The notes: a model not told the origin generated them from the sequence alone. DNA of 64,000 nt from Maritimibacter harenae (GCF_009882975.1 NZ_WTUX01000011.1:237362-301361); one strand, 5' to 3'. Shown: positions 17,204 through 28,446, numbered from the stretch's first letter. Numbers and translations are program-made.

Positions 17204-17215
17204 GTTAGCGCTAAC
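17204..17215. promoter_or_regulatory. LacI-family-like operator upstream of zwf
   Basis: GTTAGCGCTAAC is a perfect 12-bp palindrome with the central CG typical of LacI-family sugar-regulator sites. It lies 39 bp before the zwf start and can be expected to control the zwf-pgl-pgi unit. No LacI-family gene is in the window. Confidence 0.55.
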
Positions 17216-17253
17216 AGACAGCGTCGCCACCCCCGGCCGGAACGGAGAGATAG

Positions 17254-18699
17254 ATGGTTTCGCGCGTCATCCCGGTCGATCCATTCGACCTCGTCATTTT
17301 CGGCGGCACCGGCGACCTTGCCCGCCGCAAGATCCTGCCGGGCCTCTACCGGCGCTACTACGACGGCCAGATGCCGGAGGAGGCACGCATCATCGGCGCG
17401 GCACGCTCCGAGATGGACGCGGACGGGTTTCGCGACTTCGTGCGCGGCGCGCTGGACGAATTCGTGACGAAGCGCCACGACAAGAAGATGGTCGACGCCT
17501 TCCTGGCCAAGCTCGACTACGTCGCCGTGGACGCGAAGGGCACCGGGGGCTGGGATGCGCTGGCCAAGACGATGCGCGACGGGGTGGTGAAGGCCTATTA
17601 CTTCTCCGTGGGTCCCGCGCTGTTCGGCGACATCGCCGACCGGCTTCACGAACACGGCATCACCGATGACGACGCGCGGATCGTCGTGGAGAAGCCCTTC
17701 GGCCACAATCTCGAAACCGCGCGCGCGCTCAACGCCACGCTGGCCGCGCATTTCGACGAAACGCAGATCTACCGGATCGACCATTACCTGGGTAAGGAGA
17801 CGGTCCAGAACCTGATGGCCGTGCGTTTCGGCAACATGCTGTTCGAACCGCTCTGGAACGCGCAATACGTCGACCACATCCAGATCACGGTCTCCGAGAC
17901 GGTGGGCGTCGGCGGGCGCGGGGAGTACTACGACAAATCCGGCGCGATGCGCGACATGGTACAGAACCACCTGATGCAGCTTCTGTGCCTGACGGCGATG
18001 GAACCGCCCTCGAGATACGATCCCGACGCGGTGCGGGACGAGAAGCTCAAGGTCATCCGCGCGCTCGAGACGACCGGGCACGACGACATCGTGCGCGGCC
18101 AGTACAAGTCGCGCGAGGAAAGCTATCTCGAGGACGTGGACAACCCCGGCTCGATCACCGAGAGCTTCATCGCGATGAAGGTGCGGATCGCCAACTGGCG
18201 CTGGAACGGCACACCCTTCTACCTGCGCACCGGCAAGCGGATGAAGGAACGCGTGTCGGAGATCGTCGTGCGCTTCAAGGAACCGCCGCACTCGATCTTC
18301 GAGGAAGACACGGGGCAGAGCGCCAACGAGCTCACCATCCGGCTCCAGCCCAACGAGGGCATGGACCTGACCGTCACCATCAAGGAACCGGGCCCGGGGG
18401 GCATGCGCCTGATCGACGTGCCGCTCGACATGACTTTCGCCGAAGCCCTGGGCGAAGAGGCCGCGGACGTGCCGGACGCCTACGAGCGTCTCATCATGGA
18501 CGTGATCCGCGGCAACCAGACGCTCTTCATGCGCGGTGACGAGGTCGAGGCGGCCTGGGCCTGGACCGATCCGATCATCGAGGACTGGACCCGGCGGGAG
18601 GATCGGCCTTATCCCTATGAACCGGGATCCACCGGTCCGGAGGAAGCGATGATCCTGATGCATCGCGACCGGCGCCGGTGGCGGGAGTTGCGTGCATGA
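17254..18699 (+). CDS. zwf: Glucose-6-phosphate 1-dehydrogenase
   Basis: The 481-residue enzyme oxidises glucose-6-phosphate to 6-phosphogluconolactone, making NADPH. The coenzyme fold is FGGTGDLARRK near the N-terminus, and the active-site signature RIDHYLGKE, with its substrate-binding lysine and catalytic histidine, is present. Length is typical. GGAGAGATAG precedes the ATG. It is first in zwf-pgl-pgi, overlapping pgl by ATGA, a set that feeds the Entner-Doudoroff and oxidative pentose phosphate pathways. Confidence 0.97.
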   Translation: MVSRVIPVDPFDLVIFGGTGDLARRKILPGLYRRYYDGQMPEEARIIGAARSEMDADGFRDFVRGALDEFVTKRHDKKMVDAFLAKLDYVAVDAKGTGGWDALAKTMRDGVVKAYYFSVGPALFGDIADRLHEHGITDDDARIVVEKPFGHNLETARALNATLAAHFDETQIYRIDHYLGKETVQNLMAVRFGNMLFEPLWNAQYVDHIQITVSETVGVGGRGEYYDKSGAMRDMVQNHLMQLLCLTAMEPPSRYDPDAVRDEKLKVIRALETTGHDDIVRGQYKSREESYLEDVDNPGSITESFIAMKVRIANWRWNGTPFYLRTGKRMKERVSEIVVRFKEPPHSIFEEDTGQSANELTIRLQPNEGMDLTVTIKEPGPGGMRLIDVPLDMTFAEALGEEAADVPDAYERLIMDVIRGNQTLFMRGDEVEAAWAWTDPIIEDWTRREDRPYPYEPGSTGPEEAMILMHRDRRRWRELRA

Positions 18700-19376
18700 C
18701 CTACGAGTTGAAGGAATACCCCGATCGCGAGCTGATGATGATGGATCTTGCCGATCTCATCGCATCGGAACTGCGCCGCGCGTTGTCGCAGGACGACCGC
18801 GCATCATTGGCCGTGCCGGGAGGATCCACTCCGGGGCCGATCTTCGACACGTTGTCGGCGGTGCACCTGGACTGGGACCGCGTCGACGTGATGCTGACCG
18901 ACGAGCGCTGGGTGCCCGAGGACAGCGACCGCTCGAACACACGGCTTCTCAAGACGCGGCTCTTTCGCGACCGTGCGGAGGCCGCGCATCTCGTGCCGCT
19001 CTACGGGGACACGAAGACGCCCGAGGAATCGCTCGACCGGCTGAGCGAAGGGGTCGAGGCGGCGCTGCCGCTTTCCGTCGTTCTGCTGGGCATGGGGACG
19101 GACATGCACACGGCGAGCCTCTTTCCCGGGGCCGACCGTTTGGACGAGGCGCTGTCCGCGCGCGCCCCGGCCCTTGTGGCGATGCGGGCCGACGGGGCGC
19201 CGGAGCCGCGCGTGACGCTGAGCGCGCGCGTGCTGAACGACGCCATGTCCAAGCATCTCGTCATCACCGGCGCGGCCAAGCGCGAGGCGCTCGAACGGGC
19301 GGCTAAGACGAAAGACGCCCACGCCGCGCCCGTGCGCTCCGTGCTCAAGGATATTGTCGTCCACTGGGCCGAGTAG
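18696..19376 (+). CDS. pgl: 6-phosphogluconolactonase
   Basis: The 226-residue protein belongs to the SOL/DevB-type lactonases of the glucosamine/galactosamine-6-phosphate isomerase superfamily. It has the ASLAVPGGSTPGPIFD strand-loop for phosphate binding, the VMLTDERWVPEDSDRSN segment and the GMGTDMHTASLFPG motif. It hydrolyses the Zwf product to 6-phosphogluconate. The ATG at 18696 overlaps the zwf stop, and an earlier in-frame start inside zwf is unlikely. Confidence 0.95.
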   Translation: MTYELKEYPDRELMMMDLADLIASELRRALSQDDRASLAVPGGSTPGPIFDTLSAVHLDWDRVDVMLTDERWVPEDSDRSNTRLLKTRLFRDRAEAAHLVPLYGDTKTPEESLDRLSEGVEAALPLSVVLLGMGTDMHTASLFPGADRLDEALSARAPALVAMRADGAPEPRVTLSARVLNDAMSKHLVITGAAKREALERAAKTKDAHAAPVRSVLKDIVVHWAE

Positions 19377-19442
19377 GGGCCATCCATCGTCCCGGTCCGG
19401 GTGGATCGGGACCAAGCCATCGCGAGCCAAGAGGGAAACCCG

Positions 19443-21059
<1,617 letters not shown>

Positions 21060-21167
21060 CGCCGGGGCAGGGCGTGCCGCAACGTCCGATGATGATACGC
21101 CATACCTTTCCGTTGCGCCCCGCCGAGGGTGCTGTTACCTCCACGGCAGGTTAACCGGGAGGACAGA

Positions 21168-21935
21168 ATGCAGATTTCCAAGGACACCCCCGTCGTCGTC
21201 ACCGGCGGCGCATCGGGCCTCGGCGCGGCCGTCGCGCGGGCGATGGCGGCTGAAGGGGCGCCGGTCGGGATCTTCGACCTGAACGAAGAGGCCGGCGAAG
21301 CGCTGGCCAAGGAGCTGGGTGGTGTTTTCGCCAAGGTCGACGTGTCCGATCCGGACAGCGTCACCGCGGGCTTCGAGACGGTGCGCGCCAAGAACGGCCA
21401 GGAGCGGATCATGGTCAACTGTGCCGGCATCGGCACGATCGGCAAGACCGTGTCGCGCGGCGAAGCGCTGGATCCGAAGCTCTTCGTCAAGACGCTCATG
21501 GTGAACACCGCGGGCACGTTCAACTGCGCTTCGCAATCCGCGCTGGGCATGACCGGGTCCGACCCCGTTACCGAGGACGGCGAACGCGGCGTGATCATCA
21601 ACACCGCGTCCGTGGCGGCCTTCGACGGTCAGATCGGCCAGGTGTCCTACTCGGCGTCAAAGGGTGCCGTGGCCGGCATGACGCTGCCGATGGCGCGCGA
21701 CCTGTCGAAGAACGGCATCCGCGTGATGACCATCGCGCCGGGCCTGTTCCTCACCCCGATGATGGAAGGTCTGCCCAAGGAAGCGCAGGAAAGCCTCGGC
21801 GCCCAGGTGCCGTTCCCCTCGCGCCTCGGCCGCCCCGACGAATACGCCGCGATGGCGCGCCACATCGTCGAGAACTCGATGCTGAACGGTGAAGTGATCC
21901 GCCTCGACGGCGCGATCCGCATGGCGCCGAAGTAA
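21168..21935 (+). CDS. SDR-family 3-hydroxyacyl-CoA-type dehydrogenase
   Basis: The 255-residue Rossmann protein has the NAD site TGGASGLGAAVARA, the NCAG strand, and the catalytic residues Ser (in INTASVAA) and YSASKGA (Tyr-x-x-x-Lys). The long insert at TGSDPVTEDGERGVIINTASV is typical of type II 3-hydroxyacyl-CoA dehydrogenases (HSD17B10-like), which act in fatty-acid or isoleucine breakdown. A different acyl-CoA reductase activity is possible. GGGAGGACAGA precedes the ATG. A terminator follows it directly. Confidence 0.88.
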   Translation: MQISKDTPVVVTGGASGLGAAVARAMAAEGAPVGIFDLNEEAGEALAKELGGVFAKVDVSDPDSVTAGFETVRAKNGQERIMVNCAGIGTIGKTVSRGEALDPKLFVKTLMVNTAGTFNCASQSALGMTGSDPVTEDGERGVIINTASVAAFDGQIGQVSYSASKGAVAGMTLPMARDLSKNGIRVMTIAPGLFLTPMMEGLPKEAQESLGAQVPFPSRLGRPDEYAAMARHIVENSMLNGEVIRLDGAIRMAPK

Positions 21936-21961
21936 GCCTCGCCCATTGCGTGACCATGAAG

Positions 21962-21988
21962 GGCCGCCCTCCCGGGGGCGGCCTTTTT
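21962..21988 (+). terminator. Intrinsic terminator after the SDR gene
   Basis: GGCCGCC (21962-21968) pairs with GGCGGCC (21977-21983) and is followed by TTTTT. It terminates the SDR transcript just before the convergent protease gene, whose stop codon starts at the last T. Confidence 0.85.
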
Positions 21989-22566
21989 CATCGGGTCAGG
22001 ATCAACTGGTCGTCCGCGATCTCGATCCGCTCGAACCGGCGCAGGTAGGACATGCCCAGGAGCGAGCGGTCCATCTGCCCTTCGTTCACGTAGACGCGCA
22101 CGTTCGACATGGAGATGTCGCCCAGCGTGATCTCGTCCACCCGCGTGGGCGCGGTGCGCACCGACCCGTTCGCCGTCATCGCCGTTCCGATGAAATCCAG
22201 CCGGTCGAGGTCGATCCCCGCCCTCTCGGCATCCTCCGTGGTCAGCACGACTTCCGTCGCGCCCGTGTCGACAACGAACTCAACGGGCGTCCCGTTCACG
22301 CCGGCGGTGAGGTAGAAATGCCCGTCGGGGCGGCGCGGCACCTCGATCACGCCGCTGTCGATGACCGACTGGCGCGGCATGACATCGCGCTGGATGTCGG
22401 TCCAGAGGCCATAGGCCGCGATCGCGCCGACGAAGATCAGCGCCCAGATCGACGCCTGTTGCAGGCTGCGGCCAAGATTGGCCCTGTTCATCATGAAGAA
22501 TGACGCGATGACCGCGGCCCCCAGAAGGACAAGGTAGGTCAGGCGTCCGAAATCATAAGCTTCCAT
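21988..22566 (-). CDS. Membrane-anchored retropepsin-like aspartic protease
   Basis: The 192-residue protein has two N-terminal hydrophobic segments (about residues 9-25 and 38-55) and then a clan AA protease domain with the catalytic motif [11 protein letters not shown] (Asp100). It fits the TIGR02281 family of bacterial retropepsin-like proteins, which presumably act as dimers in the periplasm. Targets are unknown. The ATG at 22566 is preferred to an upstream TTG. It may be co-transcribed with marC upstream (gap of 39 bp). Confidence 0.85.
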   Translation of the reverse strand: MEAYDFGRLTYLVLLGAAVIASFFMMNRANLGRSLQQASIWALIFVGAIAAYGLWTDIQRDVMPRQSVIDSGVIEVPRRPDGHFYLTAGVNGTPVEFVVDTGATEVVLTTEDAERAGIDLDRLDFIGTAMTANGSVRTAPTRVDEITLGDISMSNVRVYVNEGQMDRSLLGMSYLRRFERIEIADDQLILTR

Positions 22567-22605
22567 GCCCAACAGATAGGCATCCCCGCCCGGGTTTTCC
22601 AACGC

Positions 22606-23235
22606 TCAGCCGAAGAGCCCTGTATCGGCCAGCCCGTCGATCATGAACTGGATCGCGAGTGCGGCCAGCAGCATGCCCAGGAGCCGGGTCACCACGTTGA
22701 TGCCGCTTTCCTTGAGGTAACGCCCCAGCGTCCCGGCGGCCAGGAAGAAGGCGAAGACGCAGATGAGCACCGACACCATCACGCCGAGGATGGAGAGCTT
22801 CACCACCACCTCGTCGGCCTCGCCCATCAGCAGGATCATCGTCGCCATCGCGCCGGGGCCCGAGATGAGCGGCATGGCGAGGGGAAAGACGCTGGGGTCG
22901 TCGGCCGGGTCCAGCGCAGAGGCCGCGCTCTGGCTCTGGCGGCGCTGCTTGCGCCGCTCGAACAGCATGTCGAGCGCGGTCAGGAACAGAAGGGCGCCGC
23001 CCGCGATCCGGAACGCGGCCATCGAGATGCCGAACAGGTCGAGCACCCTCTGGCCCGCCAGCCCGAAGATCGTGAGGATCACCCCGGCCACCAGGACGGC
23101 GCGCAGCGCCACCGCGAAGCGGTGCCCGGCGGTCATGTCGCGGGTGAGGGCGAGGAACACCGGGGCCAGCCCGATCGGATCGATGATCACGAAGAGCGTG
23201 ACGAAGGCGGGCAGCAGGGCCGCGGTGTCCATCAT
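22606..23235 (-). CDS. MarC-family membrane protein
   Basis: The 209-residue protein has six hydrophobic segments, the [17 protein letters not shown] start and the [13 protein letters not shown] segment typical of MarC/YchE/YhgN proteins. These inner-membrane proteins are of uncertain role; some were linked to amino-acid export, and MarC itself was shown not to cause multiple antibiotic resistance. Two ATG codons in tandem open the frame. It follows the ABC-F gene by 12 bp on the same strand. Confidence 0.88.
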   Translation of the reverse strand: MMDTAALLPAFVTLFVIIDPIGLAPVFLALTRDMTAGHRFAVALRAVLVAGVILTIFGLAGQRVLDLFGISMAAFRIAGGALLFLTALDMLFERRKQRRQSQSAASALDPADDPSVFPLAMPLISGPGAMATMILLMGEADEVVVKLSILGVMVSVLICVFAFFLAAGTLGRYLKESGINVVTRLLGMLLAALAIQFMIDGLADTGLFG

Positions 23236-23247
23236 CGTGTCACATCC

Positions 23248-25089
23248 TCACGCCTGGGCCCGGTCGAGCTTGTCCTGCGCTGCCATCCACAGCGCCTCGG
23301 CCCGCTCGAGCCCGTCCATCACCTCGGCATACTTCTTCTGCCACACTTCCATCTCGCCCACCTTGTCCTTCTCGTACAAGTCCGGGTTGGCGAGTTTCCT
23401 GGCCAGCTTCTCGCGCATGTCCTCCAGCTTCTCGACCCGCGCCTCGCATTTGCGCAGTTCGGAGCGGAGGGCCTGGATCTCGTCCCGGCTGGCCTTCTTG
23501 GGCTTGGGGGCGGGTTTCGCGGGCTTCTGCGGCGCGTCGGAGGACAGGAGCAGCTTGCGATAGGCCTCGAGGTCCTCCTCGAACGCGGTCACCCGTCCGC
23601 CCTTCACCAGCCACAGCCGGTCCGCCACGAGGCTCAGAAGGTGCATGTCGTGGCTCACCAGCACGACCGCGCCGGTGTATTCGGTGAGCGCCTCGACGAG
23701 CGCCTCGCGGCTCTCGATGTCGAGGTGGTTGGTCGGTTCGTCGAGGATCAGCAGGTGCGGCGCGTCGATCGTGGCGATGAGCAGCGTGAGCCGCGCCTTC
23801 TGCCCGCCGGACAGCCGCGCCACCTCGGTCTCGGCCTGCTCGGCCATCAACCCGAAGCCCGACAGCCGCGCGCGCAGACGCGCCGGCGTCTCGTTCGGCC
23901 GCAGCCGGCGCAGGTGGTCGATCGGCGTCTCGTCCGGGTAGAGCTCGTCCATCTGGTGCTGGGCGAAATAGCCCACCCGCAACTTCGAGGACGTGGTCAC
24001 CCGACCCCCCATCGCGGGCAGGCGCCCCGCGATCAGCTTGGACAACGTCGACTTGCCTTCGCCGTTCTTGCCCAGAAGGGCGATGCGGTCGTCCTGGTCG
24101 ATGCGCAGGTCGAGCTTCTTGAGAACCGGCGTGCCGTCATACCCCACCGACCCGCTCTCGATCGCAACGATCGGCGGCGACAGCTCCTCGGGCTCGGGAA
24201 AGCTGAACTTGCGCAGCGCGGCTTCCTGCGGCGTTGCCGTGAACTTCAGCTTCTCGATCATCTTGAGCCGGCTCTGCGCCTGCCGCGCCTTGGTGGCCTT
24301 GGCGCGGAACCGGTCCACGAAGCTCTGCAGGTGCGCGCGCCGCGCCTCGTTCTTCTTGTTCTCGGCCTCGGCCACGGCGAGCCGCGCGGCCCGCGTTTCC
24401 GCGAAGGTGTCGTAATTGCCGCGATAGAGCGTGAGCTTGCGGTCCTCGAGATGCAGGATCGAGCCCACCGCCCGGTTCAGAAGACCCCGGTCGTGGGAGA
24501 TCACGATCACCGTGTGCGGGTAGCGTGCGAGATAGCTTTCCAGCCACAGCGCCCCCTCGAGGTCGAGGTAGTTGGTCGGTTCGTCCAGAAGCAGCAGGTC
24601 GGGCTGCGAAAAGAGCACGGCGGCCAGCGCCACGCGCATCCGCCAGCCGCCGGAGAAATCCGAGCAGGGGCGGGCGTGATCCGGATCGTCGAACCCGAGC
24701 CCCTTGAGGATCGAGGCCGCGCGCGCCTCCGCGCTCCAGGCGTCGATGTCGGCCAGCCGCGTCTGGATCTCGGCGATCCGGCCCGCGTCCTCGGTCTCTT
24801 CGGCCATCAGGGCCGCGCGCTCGGTGTCGGCGGCCAGCACGGTCTCGAGCAGCGACACGTCGCTCGCCGGCGCCTCCTGCGCCACGCCCCCGATCTTGGC
24901 GCCCTTCGGCACGGACACGCGCCCGGTCTCGAGCGTGAGCTCGCCGCGGATGAGCCGAAAGAGCGTGGTCTTGCCGGTGCCGTTGCGGCCCACGAGGCCG
25001 ACCTTGTGACCTTCCGGGATCACGCAGGAAGCGTGCTCGATCAGGGGCCGACCCTCGACCGAGTAGGATATATCGTCGATCTTCAACAT
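23248..25089 (-). CDS. ABC-F family ATPase
   Basis: The 613-residue soluble protein has two ABC domains and no membrane segments. The first Walker A is GRNGTGKTT (residues 34-42), with [15 protein letters not shown] as Walker B; the second set is GKNGEGKST and [15 protein letters not shown], with the LSGGQKAR signature. The linker between them is rich in charged residues, and the C-terminus is a coiled coil (about residues 530-610). ABC-F proteins act on the ribosome; the Uup/YheS-like layout suggests translation-associated function rather than transport. The ATG at 25089 matches the family N-terminus; a longer frame is artefactual. Confidence 0.93.
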   Translation of the reverse strand: MLKIDDISYSVEGRPLIEHASCVIPEGHKVGLVGRNGTGKTTLFRLIRGELTLETGRVSVPKGAKIGGVAQEAPASDVSLLETVLAADTERAALMAEETEDAGRIAEIQTRLADIDAWSAEARAASILKGLGFDDPDHARPCSDFSGGWRMRVALAAVLFSQPDLLLLDEPTNYLDLEGALWLESYLARYPHTVIVISHDRGLLNRAVGSILHLEDRKLTLYRGNYDTFAETRAARLAVAEAENKKNEARRAHLQSFVDRFRAKATKARQAQSRLKMIEKLKFTATPQEAALRKFSFPEPEELSPPIVAIESGSVGYDGTPVLKKLDLRIDQDDRIALLGKNGEGKSTLSKLIAGRLPAMGGRVTTSSKLRVGYFAQHQMDELYPDETPIDHLRRLRPNETPARLRARLSGFGLMAEQAETEVARLSGGQKARLTLLIATIDAPHLLILDEPTNHLDIESREALVEALTEYTGAVVLVSHDMHLLSLVADRLWLVKGGRVTAFEEDLEAYRKLLLSSDAPQKPAKPAPKPKKASRDEIQALRSELRKCEARVEKLEDMREKLARKLANPDLYEKDKVGEMEVWQKKYAEVMDGLERAEALWMAAQDKLDRAQA

Positions 25090-25131
25090 GAGCGCCTGAC
25101 TGCCCGAAGCCCCGCGCGAGGTCAATTCCAG

Positions 25132-25193
25132 CCCTTCTTCGGACCGCAAATATCCTCGGGGGTGGTCTGGAGGGGGCAGACAGCCCCCTCCAG
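25132..25193 (-). repeat. Intergenic hairpin-tail repeat, copy A
   Basis: Reading on the minus strand, an 11-bp stem (CTGGAGGGGGC paired with GCCCCCTCCAG, loop of 5) is followed by a conserved tail of the form CCCCGAGG-TATTT-CG...GAAGAAGG. It is one of four copies in the window and the only one in a divergent gap (between the ABC-F gene and ndk). Confidence 0.7.
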
Positions 25194-25305
25194 CGGCTCG
25201 GCGTGCCGCGCACGACGAAACCCCTTTTCCCCATCGCACCCCCATGCTATCCGCCGCGCGACGTTTGCAACCGGGCGCAGGCCCGACGAAAACAGAGGGA
25301 CCGAC

Positions 25306-25728
25306 ATGGCCATTCAACGCACTTTCTCGATCATCAAGCCCGACGCCACCAAGCGCAATCTGACCGGCGCCATCAACGCCAAGCTGGAGGCCGCCGGCCT
25401 GCGCATCGTGGCCCAGAAGCGCATCCAGCTCACGAAAGAGCAGGCCGGCGTCTTCTATGCCGTCCACAAGGAGCGTCCCTTCTATGACGAGCTGTGCGAA
25501 TTCATGTCGTCCGAGCCGATCGTCGTGCAGGTTCTCGAGGGCGAGAACGCCATCGCGAAGAACCGCGAAGTGATGGGCGCGACCAACCCCGAGGAAGCCG
25601 CCGAGGGCACGATCCGCAAGGAATTCGCCCTCTCGATCGGCGAGAACTCGGTGCATGGCTCGGACGGTGAGGACACCGCCGCCGTCGAGATCGCCTACTT
25701 CTTCTCGGGCCTCGAGCTCGTCGGCTGA
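25306..25728 (+). CDS. ndk: Nucleoside-diphosphate kinase
   Basis: The 140-residue enzyme equalises nucleoside triphosphate pools by transferring the gamma phosphate through a phosphohistidine. The phospho-accepting residue is His117 in NSVHGSD, the start [17 protein letters not shown] is canonical and length is exactly standard. It has its own upstream region and a strong terminator, so it is probably monocistronic. Confidence 0.98.
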   Translation: MAIQRTFSIIKPDATKRNLTGAINAKLEAAGLRIVAQKRIQLTKEQAGVFYAVHKERPFYDELCEFMSSEPIVVQVLEGENAIAKNREVMGATNPEEAAEGTIRKEFALSIGENSVHGSDGEDTAAVEIAYFFSGLELVG

Positions 25729-25757
25729 GCCAGCGCTCTCACCGCAAAAGACCGACA

Positions 25758-25785
25758 GGCCGCGCCCCCGGGGCGCGGCCTTTTT
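25758..25785 (+). terminator. Intrinsic terminator after ndk
   Basis: GGCCGCGCC and GGCGCGGCC form a 9-bp stem with a short loop and a following TTTTT run. Confidence 0.88.
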
Positions 25786-25857
25786 CATGCGCCGCCGCCC
25801 GTTTACCGGATCTCAATCTCTGCCCGGCAGCCTGGTGCGGCAACCGGGAGAGTTTTC

Positions 25858-26106
25858 ATGCCTGATGTCGATGCGATTTCCGTCACCCGCGACGACCACG
25901 TCGCACGGATCGCCCAACACTTTGCCGTGCGGGAGGTGTCCACGGCCTTCGTGGAGCCGATGGTGATCCTGGAGCGCCCATTGCCGCTGGGCGACACGCT
26001 GGTCCGGCTGGAACAGATCGGGATGGAGGTCGCGGGCCGTGCCCGGCTCTGCGCCGATCCGGCCGCACCGACCTACTACGCCGTCTACGCCCAGGGGGCT
26101 GTCTGA
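25858..26106 (+). CDS. Hypothetical protein (82 aa)
   Basis: I do not recognise this gene. It encodes an 82-residue soluble protein of mixed composition with no signal peptide or membrane segment, starting at an ATG with a fair ribosome site (CCGGGAGAG). It has a TYYAVYAQGAV C-terminus and lies between the ndk terminator and a small minus-strand gene. The composition is ordinary for real coding sequence, so I keep it as a probable small protein of unknown role. Confidence 0.5.
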   Translation: MPDVDAISVTRDDHVARIAQHFAVREVSTAFVEPMVILERPLPLGDTLVRLEQIGMEVAGRARLCADPAAPTYYAVYAQGAV

Positions 26107-26140
26107 CCGGGCGGCGGCCTGCGCCGCCACCGGAACCGGA

Positions 26141-26296
26141 TCAGATCGACGCCCAGTCGGTGATCACCGGCGCGGGGGCCGGGGGCGCCTTGGCCTCCGC
26201 CTTGGTCTGCGACGTGCGCTCGGTCGTTTTGGGAGTCGTCTCACGGCTCGCGGCTGACTCGCGCGACTCGTCGCGCGGATCCTTGTAACTTGCCAT
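26141..26296 (-). CDS. Small hydrophilic protein (51 aa)
   Basis: A 51-codon gene encodes a basic/acidic, disorder-prone peptide that begins MASYKDPRDESRESAAS and ends PAPVITDWASI, with an alanine-, proline- and lysine-rich middle. The ATG at 26296 has an AAGGACGAGGCAG ribosome site. There is no domain I can name. Strong codon bias toward GC at third positions and the good start site favour a real gene. It converges on the 82-residue ORF, with 34 bp between stops. Confidence 0.55.
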   Translation of the reverse strand: MASYKDPRDESRESAASRETTPKTTERTSQTKAEAKAPPAPAPVITDWASI

Positions 26297-26574
26297 CTGC
26301 CTCGTCCTTCATGTGGTGGCGGTCCGTCTTCCGCGAACCACCGGTGGGTTGATCCACCCCGATCCCGTCTTGACGCGGGTCTGCCGGTCAGGGTCGACCG
26401 GGAATCGGGCGCGGGCAGGGCGCAAATGCGGCGAAAATGGGGCAGTCGGCAAGCGCGAATCCGTGGCCCCATGCGCGCCACACGGCGTTGGGCGGAGACC
26501 GGCCGATCGCGGCGCGGGGCCACCTGTTGCCAGCCCGCTGCCGATCGGGGAAGCTGGTGGTCCAGGGGGACCGG

Positions 26575-27030
26575 ATGGACGACACACACGAGGGCGGCTG
26601 CCACTGCGGCGCCGTGCGCTACCGCACCACGGGGCAGCCCAACACGGCGGGCATCTGTCACTGCCGCTATTGCCAGACGCGCACCGGCAGCGCCTTCGGC
26701 ATCTCGGTCTATTTCGACGCGGACCGGGTGGAGATCCTGTCGGGCCGGCTGACGGACTACAGCTTCACCACGGAAAGCGGCCGCAGCTTCACGACCCGGT
26801 TCTGCCCGATCTGCGGCACGACGCTGTTTTGGCAGATCGAGCTCTTCGATGACGCCATCGCCGTCGCCGGCGGCACCTTCGACCCGCCGACCTTCTGGTA
26901 CGATATCGACCGGGACATCTTCACCCGCACGAAGGCCGGTTTCGTCCGGCTCGACACCCGCGAAAGCCACGACACGGCGCCCAGCCACGCCCCCGTCACG
27001 CCGGACCGCGAACATCTCAAGGGCGGGTAG
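26575..27030 (+). CDS. GFA-family (CENP-V/GFA domain) protein
   Basis: The 151-residue protein has the zinc-binding layout of GFA proteins: Cys9 and Cys11 (CHCG), Cys28-His29-Cys30 and Cys33 (CHCRYC), and Cys77/Cys80 (CPIC). The founding member was described as glutathione-dependent formaldehyde-activating enzyme, but most family members have unknown activity, so I would not assign formaldehyde metabolism. The ATG at 26575 fits the family start; the preceding 280 bp hold no other gene I can support. Confidence 0.85.
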   Translation: MDDTHEGGCHCGAVRYRTTGQPNTAGICHCRYCQTRTGSAFGISVYFDADRVEILSGRLTDYSFTTESGRSFTTRFCPICGTTLFWQIELFDDAIAVAGGTFDPPTFWYDIDRDIFTRTKAGFVRLDTRESHDTAPSHAPVTPDREHLKGG

Positions 27031-27100
27031 GCGCACGCGCCAAGACCCCCTGCTGCCAAGCAGGCAGAAAGCCGATTCTATCGCTTTTCAGAGGAAGTTT

Positions 27101-27175
27101 TGGCTCCGGCGGTAGGGATCGAACCTACGACCAATTGATTAACAGTCAACTGCTCTACCGCTGAGCTACGCCGGA
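27101..27175 (-). tRNA. tRNA-Asn (GTT)
   Basis: On the minus strand a full cloverleaf is visible, with acceptor TCCGGCG paired to CGCCGGA, T loop GGTTCGATCCC, anticodon loop CTGTTAA (anticodon GTT) and an encoded CCA end. The length of 75 includes CCA. Confidence 0.95.
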
Positions 27176-27241
27176 ACACGGGGGGCGATATAGCAACGTG
27201 ATTTTGCCCCGTCCAGAGGAAATCGACACAAATTTTTCGAC

Positions 27242-28153
27242 CTAGGTCCGGGCGAAGGTGGCGTCGGGGGAAAGGGCGGGATCGGCGGTGACCTGGCCGC
27301 GCGTGGCAAGGTCGATGAGGTGGGCGAAGACGTTGCGCTCGGCGGCCGGCAGGAGCGCGGGGTCCACGTCCGTGTAGATTGCGCGGGTCAGTGCCTCGGC
27401 GGTGGCCGGACCGTTCGTGAGCGCTGCGAGAATCTGCGCCTCGCGCCCCTTGCGGTGCTCGATGAGCCAGGTGAGCCGTGCCTTGGGGTCCTCGATCGCG
27501 GGGCCATGGGCCGGGTAGTGGATACGCTCGTCCCGGGCCATCAGCCGGTCGCAGGACGCCATGAACGCGGTGAGGTCCCCGTCGGGCGGGGACACCAGCG
27601 ACGAGGCCCAGGCCATCACATGATCGCCCACCAGCACCAGGTCGCCCATCGCGAAGCTCAGGTGGTTGGAATAGTGGCCCGGGGTCCAGATCGCCTCGAC
27701 CGTCAGCCCGCCGCCGATGTCGAGCCGGTCCCCGTCGCCCAGGATCTCGTCCGGGACGAAATCGTGGTCAACGCCTTCACCGCCCGAGGTCATCCCCTGG
27801 GCCACGAGATCGGCCATCACCGGCGAGCGGCCCGCGGTCGCGTTCCCGAAGGCCAGGACCGGCGCGCCGGTGCGCTCGGCCAGCGGGCGGGCGAGGGGCG
27901 AGTGGTCCACGTGGCTGTGGGTCACGAGAATCCGGTCGATCGTTTCGCCTGGGGCGAGGCCCGCGAGGATCGCCTCGAGATGGTCGGGCAACATGGGGCC
28001 GGGGTCGACCACGGTCACACGGCCTTCGCCCAGCACGAAGGTGTTCGTGCCCCAGTAGGTCATGGGCGAGGGATTCGGGGCGATGATCCGGCGCAGGCCG
28101 GGTTCGAGCGGGACCATTTCCCCGTGGGCGGGCATGTCGGGCGGCATTTCCAT
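27242..28153 (-). CDS. MBL-fold metallo-hydrolase
   Basis: The 303-residue protein has the zinc motif THSHVDHSPL (His79, His81, Asp83, His84), the WTPGHYSNHLSF strand with the next metal histidine, and a C-terminal winged helix-like segment, as in LACTB2-type beta-lactamase-fold hydrolases. Relatives include RNA endonucleases and thioesterases; the substrate is unknown here. I start at the ATG at 28153, since a longer frame would run through the neighbouring tRNA gene. It lies between two tRNA genes. Confidence 0.88.
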   Translation of the reverse strand: MEMPPDMPAHGEMVPLEPGLRRIIAPNPSPMTYWGTNTFVLGEGRVTVVDPGPMLPDHLEAILAGLAPGETIDRILVTHSHVDHSPLARPLAERTGAPVLAFGNATAGRSPVMADLVAQGMTSGGEGVDHDFVPDEILGDGDRLDIGGGLTVEAIWTPGHYSNHLSFAMGDLVLVGDHVMAWASSLVSPPDGDLTAFMASCDRLMARDERIHYPAHGPAIEDPKARLTWLIEHRKGREAQILAALTNGPATAEALTRAIYTDVDPALLPAAERNVFAHLIDLATRGQVTADPALSPDATFART

Positions 28154-28263
28154 GCGCGCACGAAACCCCCTTGCCGCGGCTTTGGCAAGCCCGAAGCCGC
28201 GGCGCCCGGAAAAGCGTGCGATGTCAAAGGCTTGTGCTGTCGCACGCCGCAGGTGGGGGGCGT

Positions 28264-28340
28264 TGGTAGGCCCGGCAGGACTTGAACCCGCAACCAAAGC
28301 GTTATGAGCGCTCTGCTCTAACCAATTGAGCTACAGGCCC
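28264..28340 (-). tRNA. tRNA with CAT anticodon (Ile2-type or elongator Met)
   Basis: A complete 77-nt cloverleaf with encoded CCA is present on the minus strand; the anticodon loop is CTCATAA. The acceptor begins with a G-U pair (G1-U72). The CGCTCATAACGC arm and T loop resemble tRNA-Ile2, whose CAT anticodon is modified to lysidine, but an elongator tRNA-Met cannot be excluded by eye. It is not the initiator: the GGG/CCC anticodon stem pairs are missing. Confidence 0.9.
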
Positions 28341-28446
28341 ACCGTGGCGATTTGAGTAGACGGGCGCTCGTGAGGCGTCAAGCGCCGTTGCCTTTCACCT
28401 GCCCTTGGGGTAGGCGCAGGCGCAACCACGCGAGGGGGCTGTTGCC

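Noticed and set aside
23122-25728. An 868-codon plus-strand frame across the ABC-F gene that ends in ndk
   Set aside because: Only the last 140 codons (ndk) are real; the rest mirrors the ABC-F gene on the other strand.
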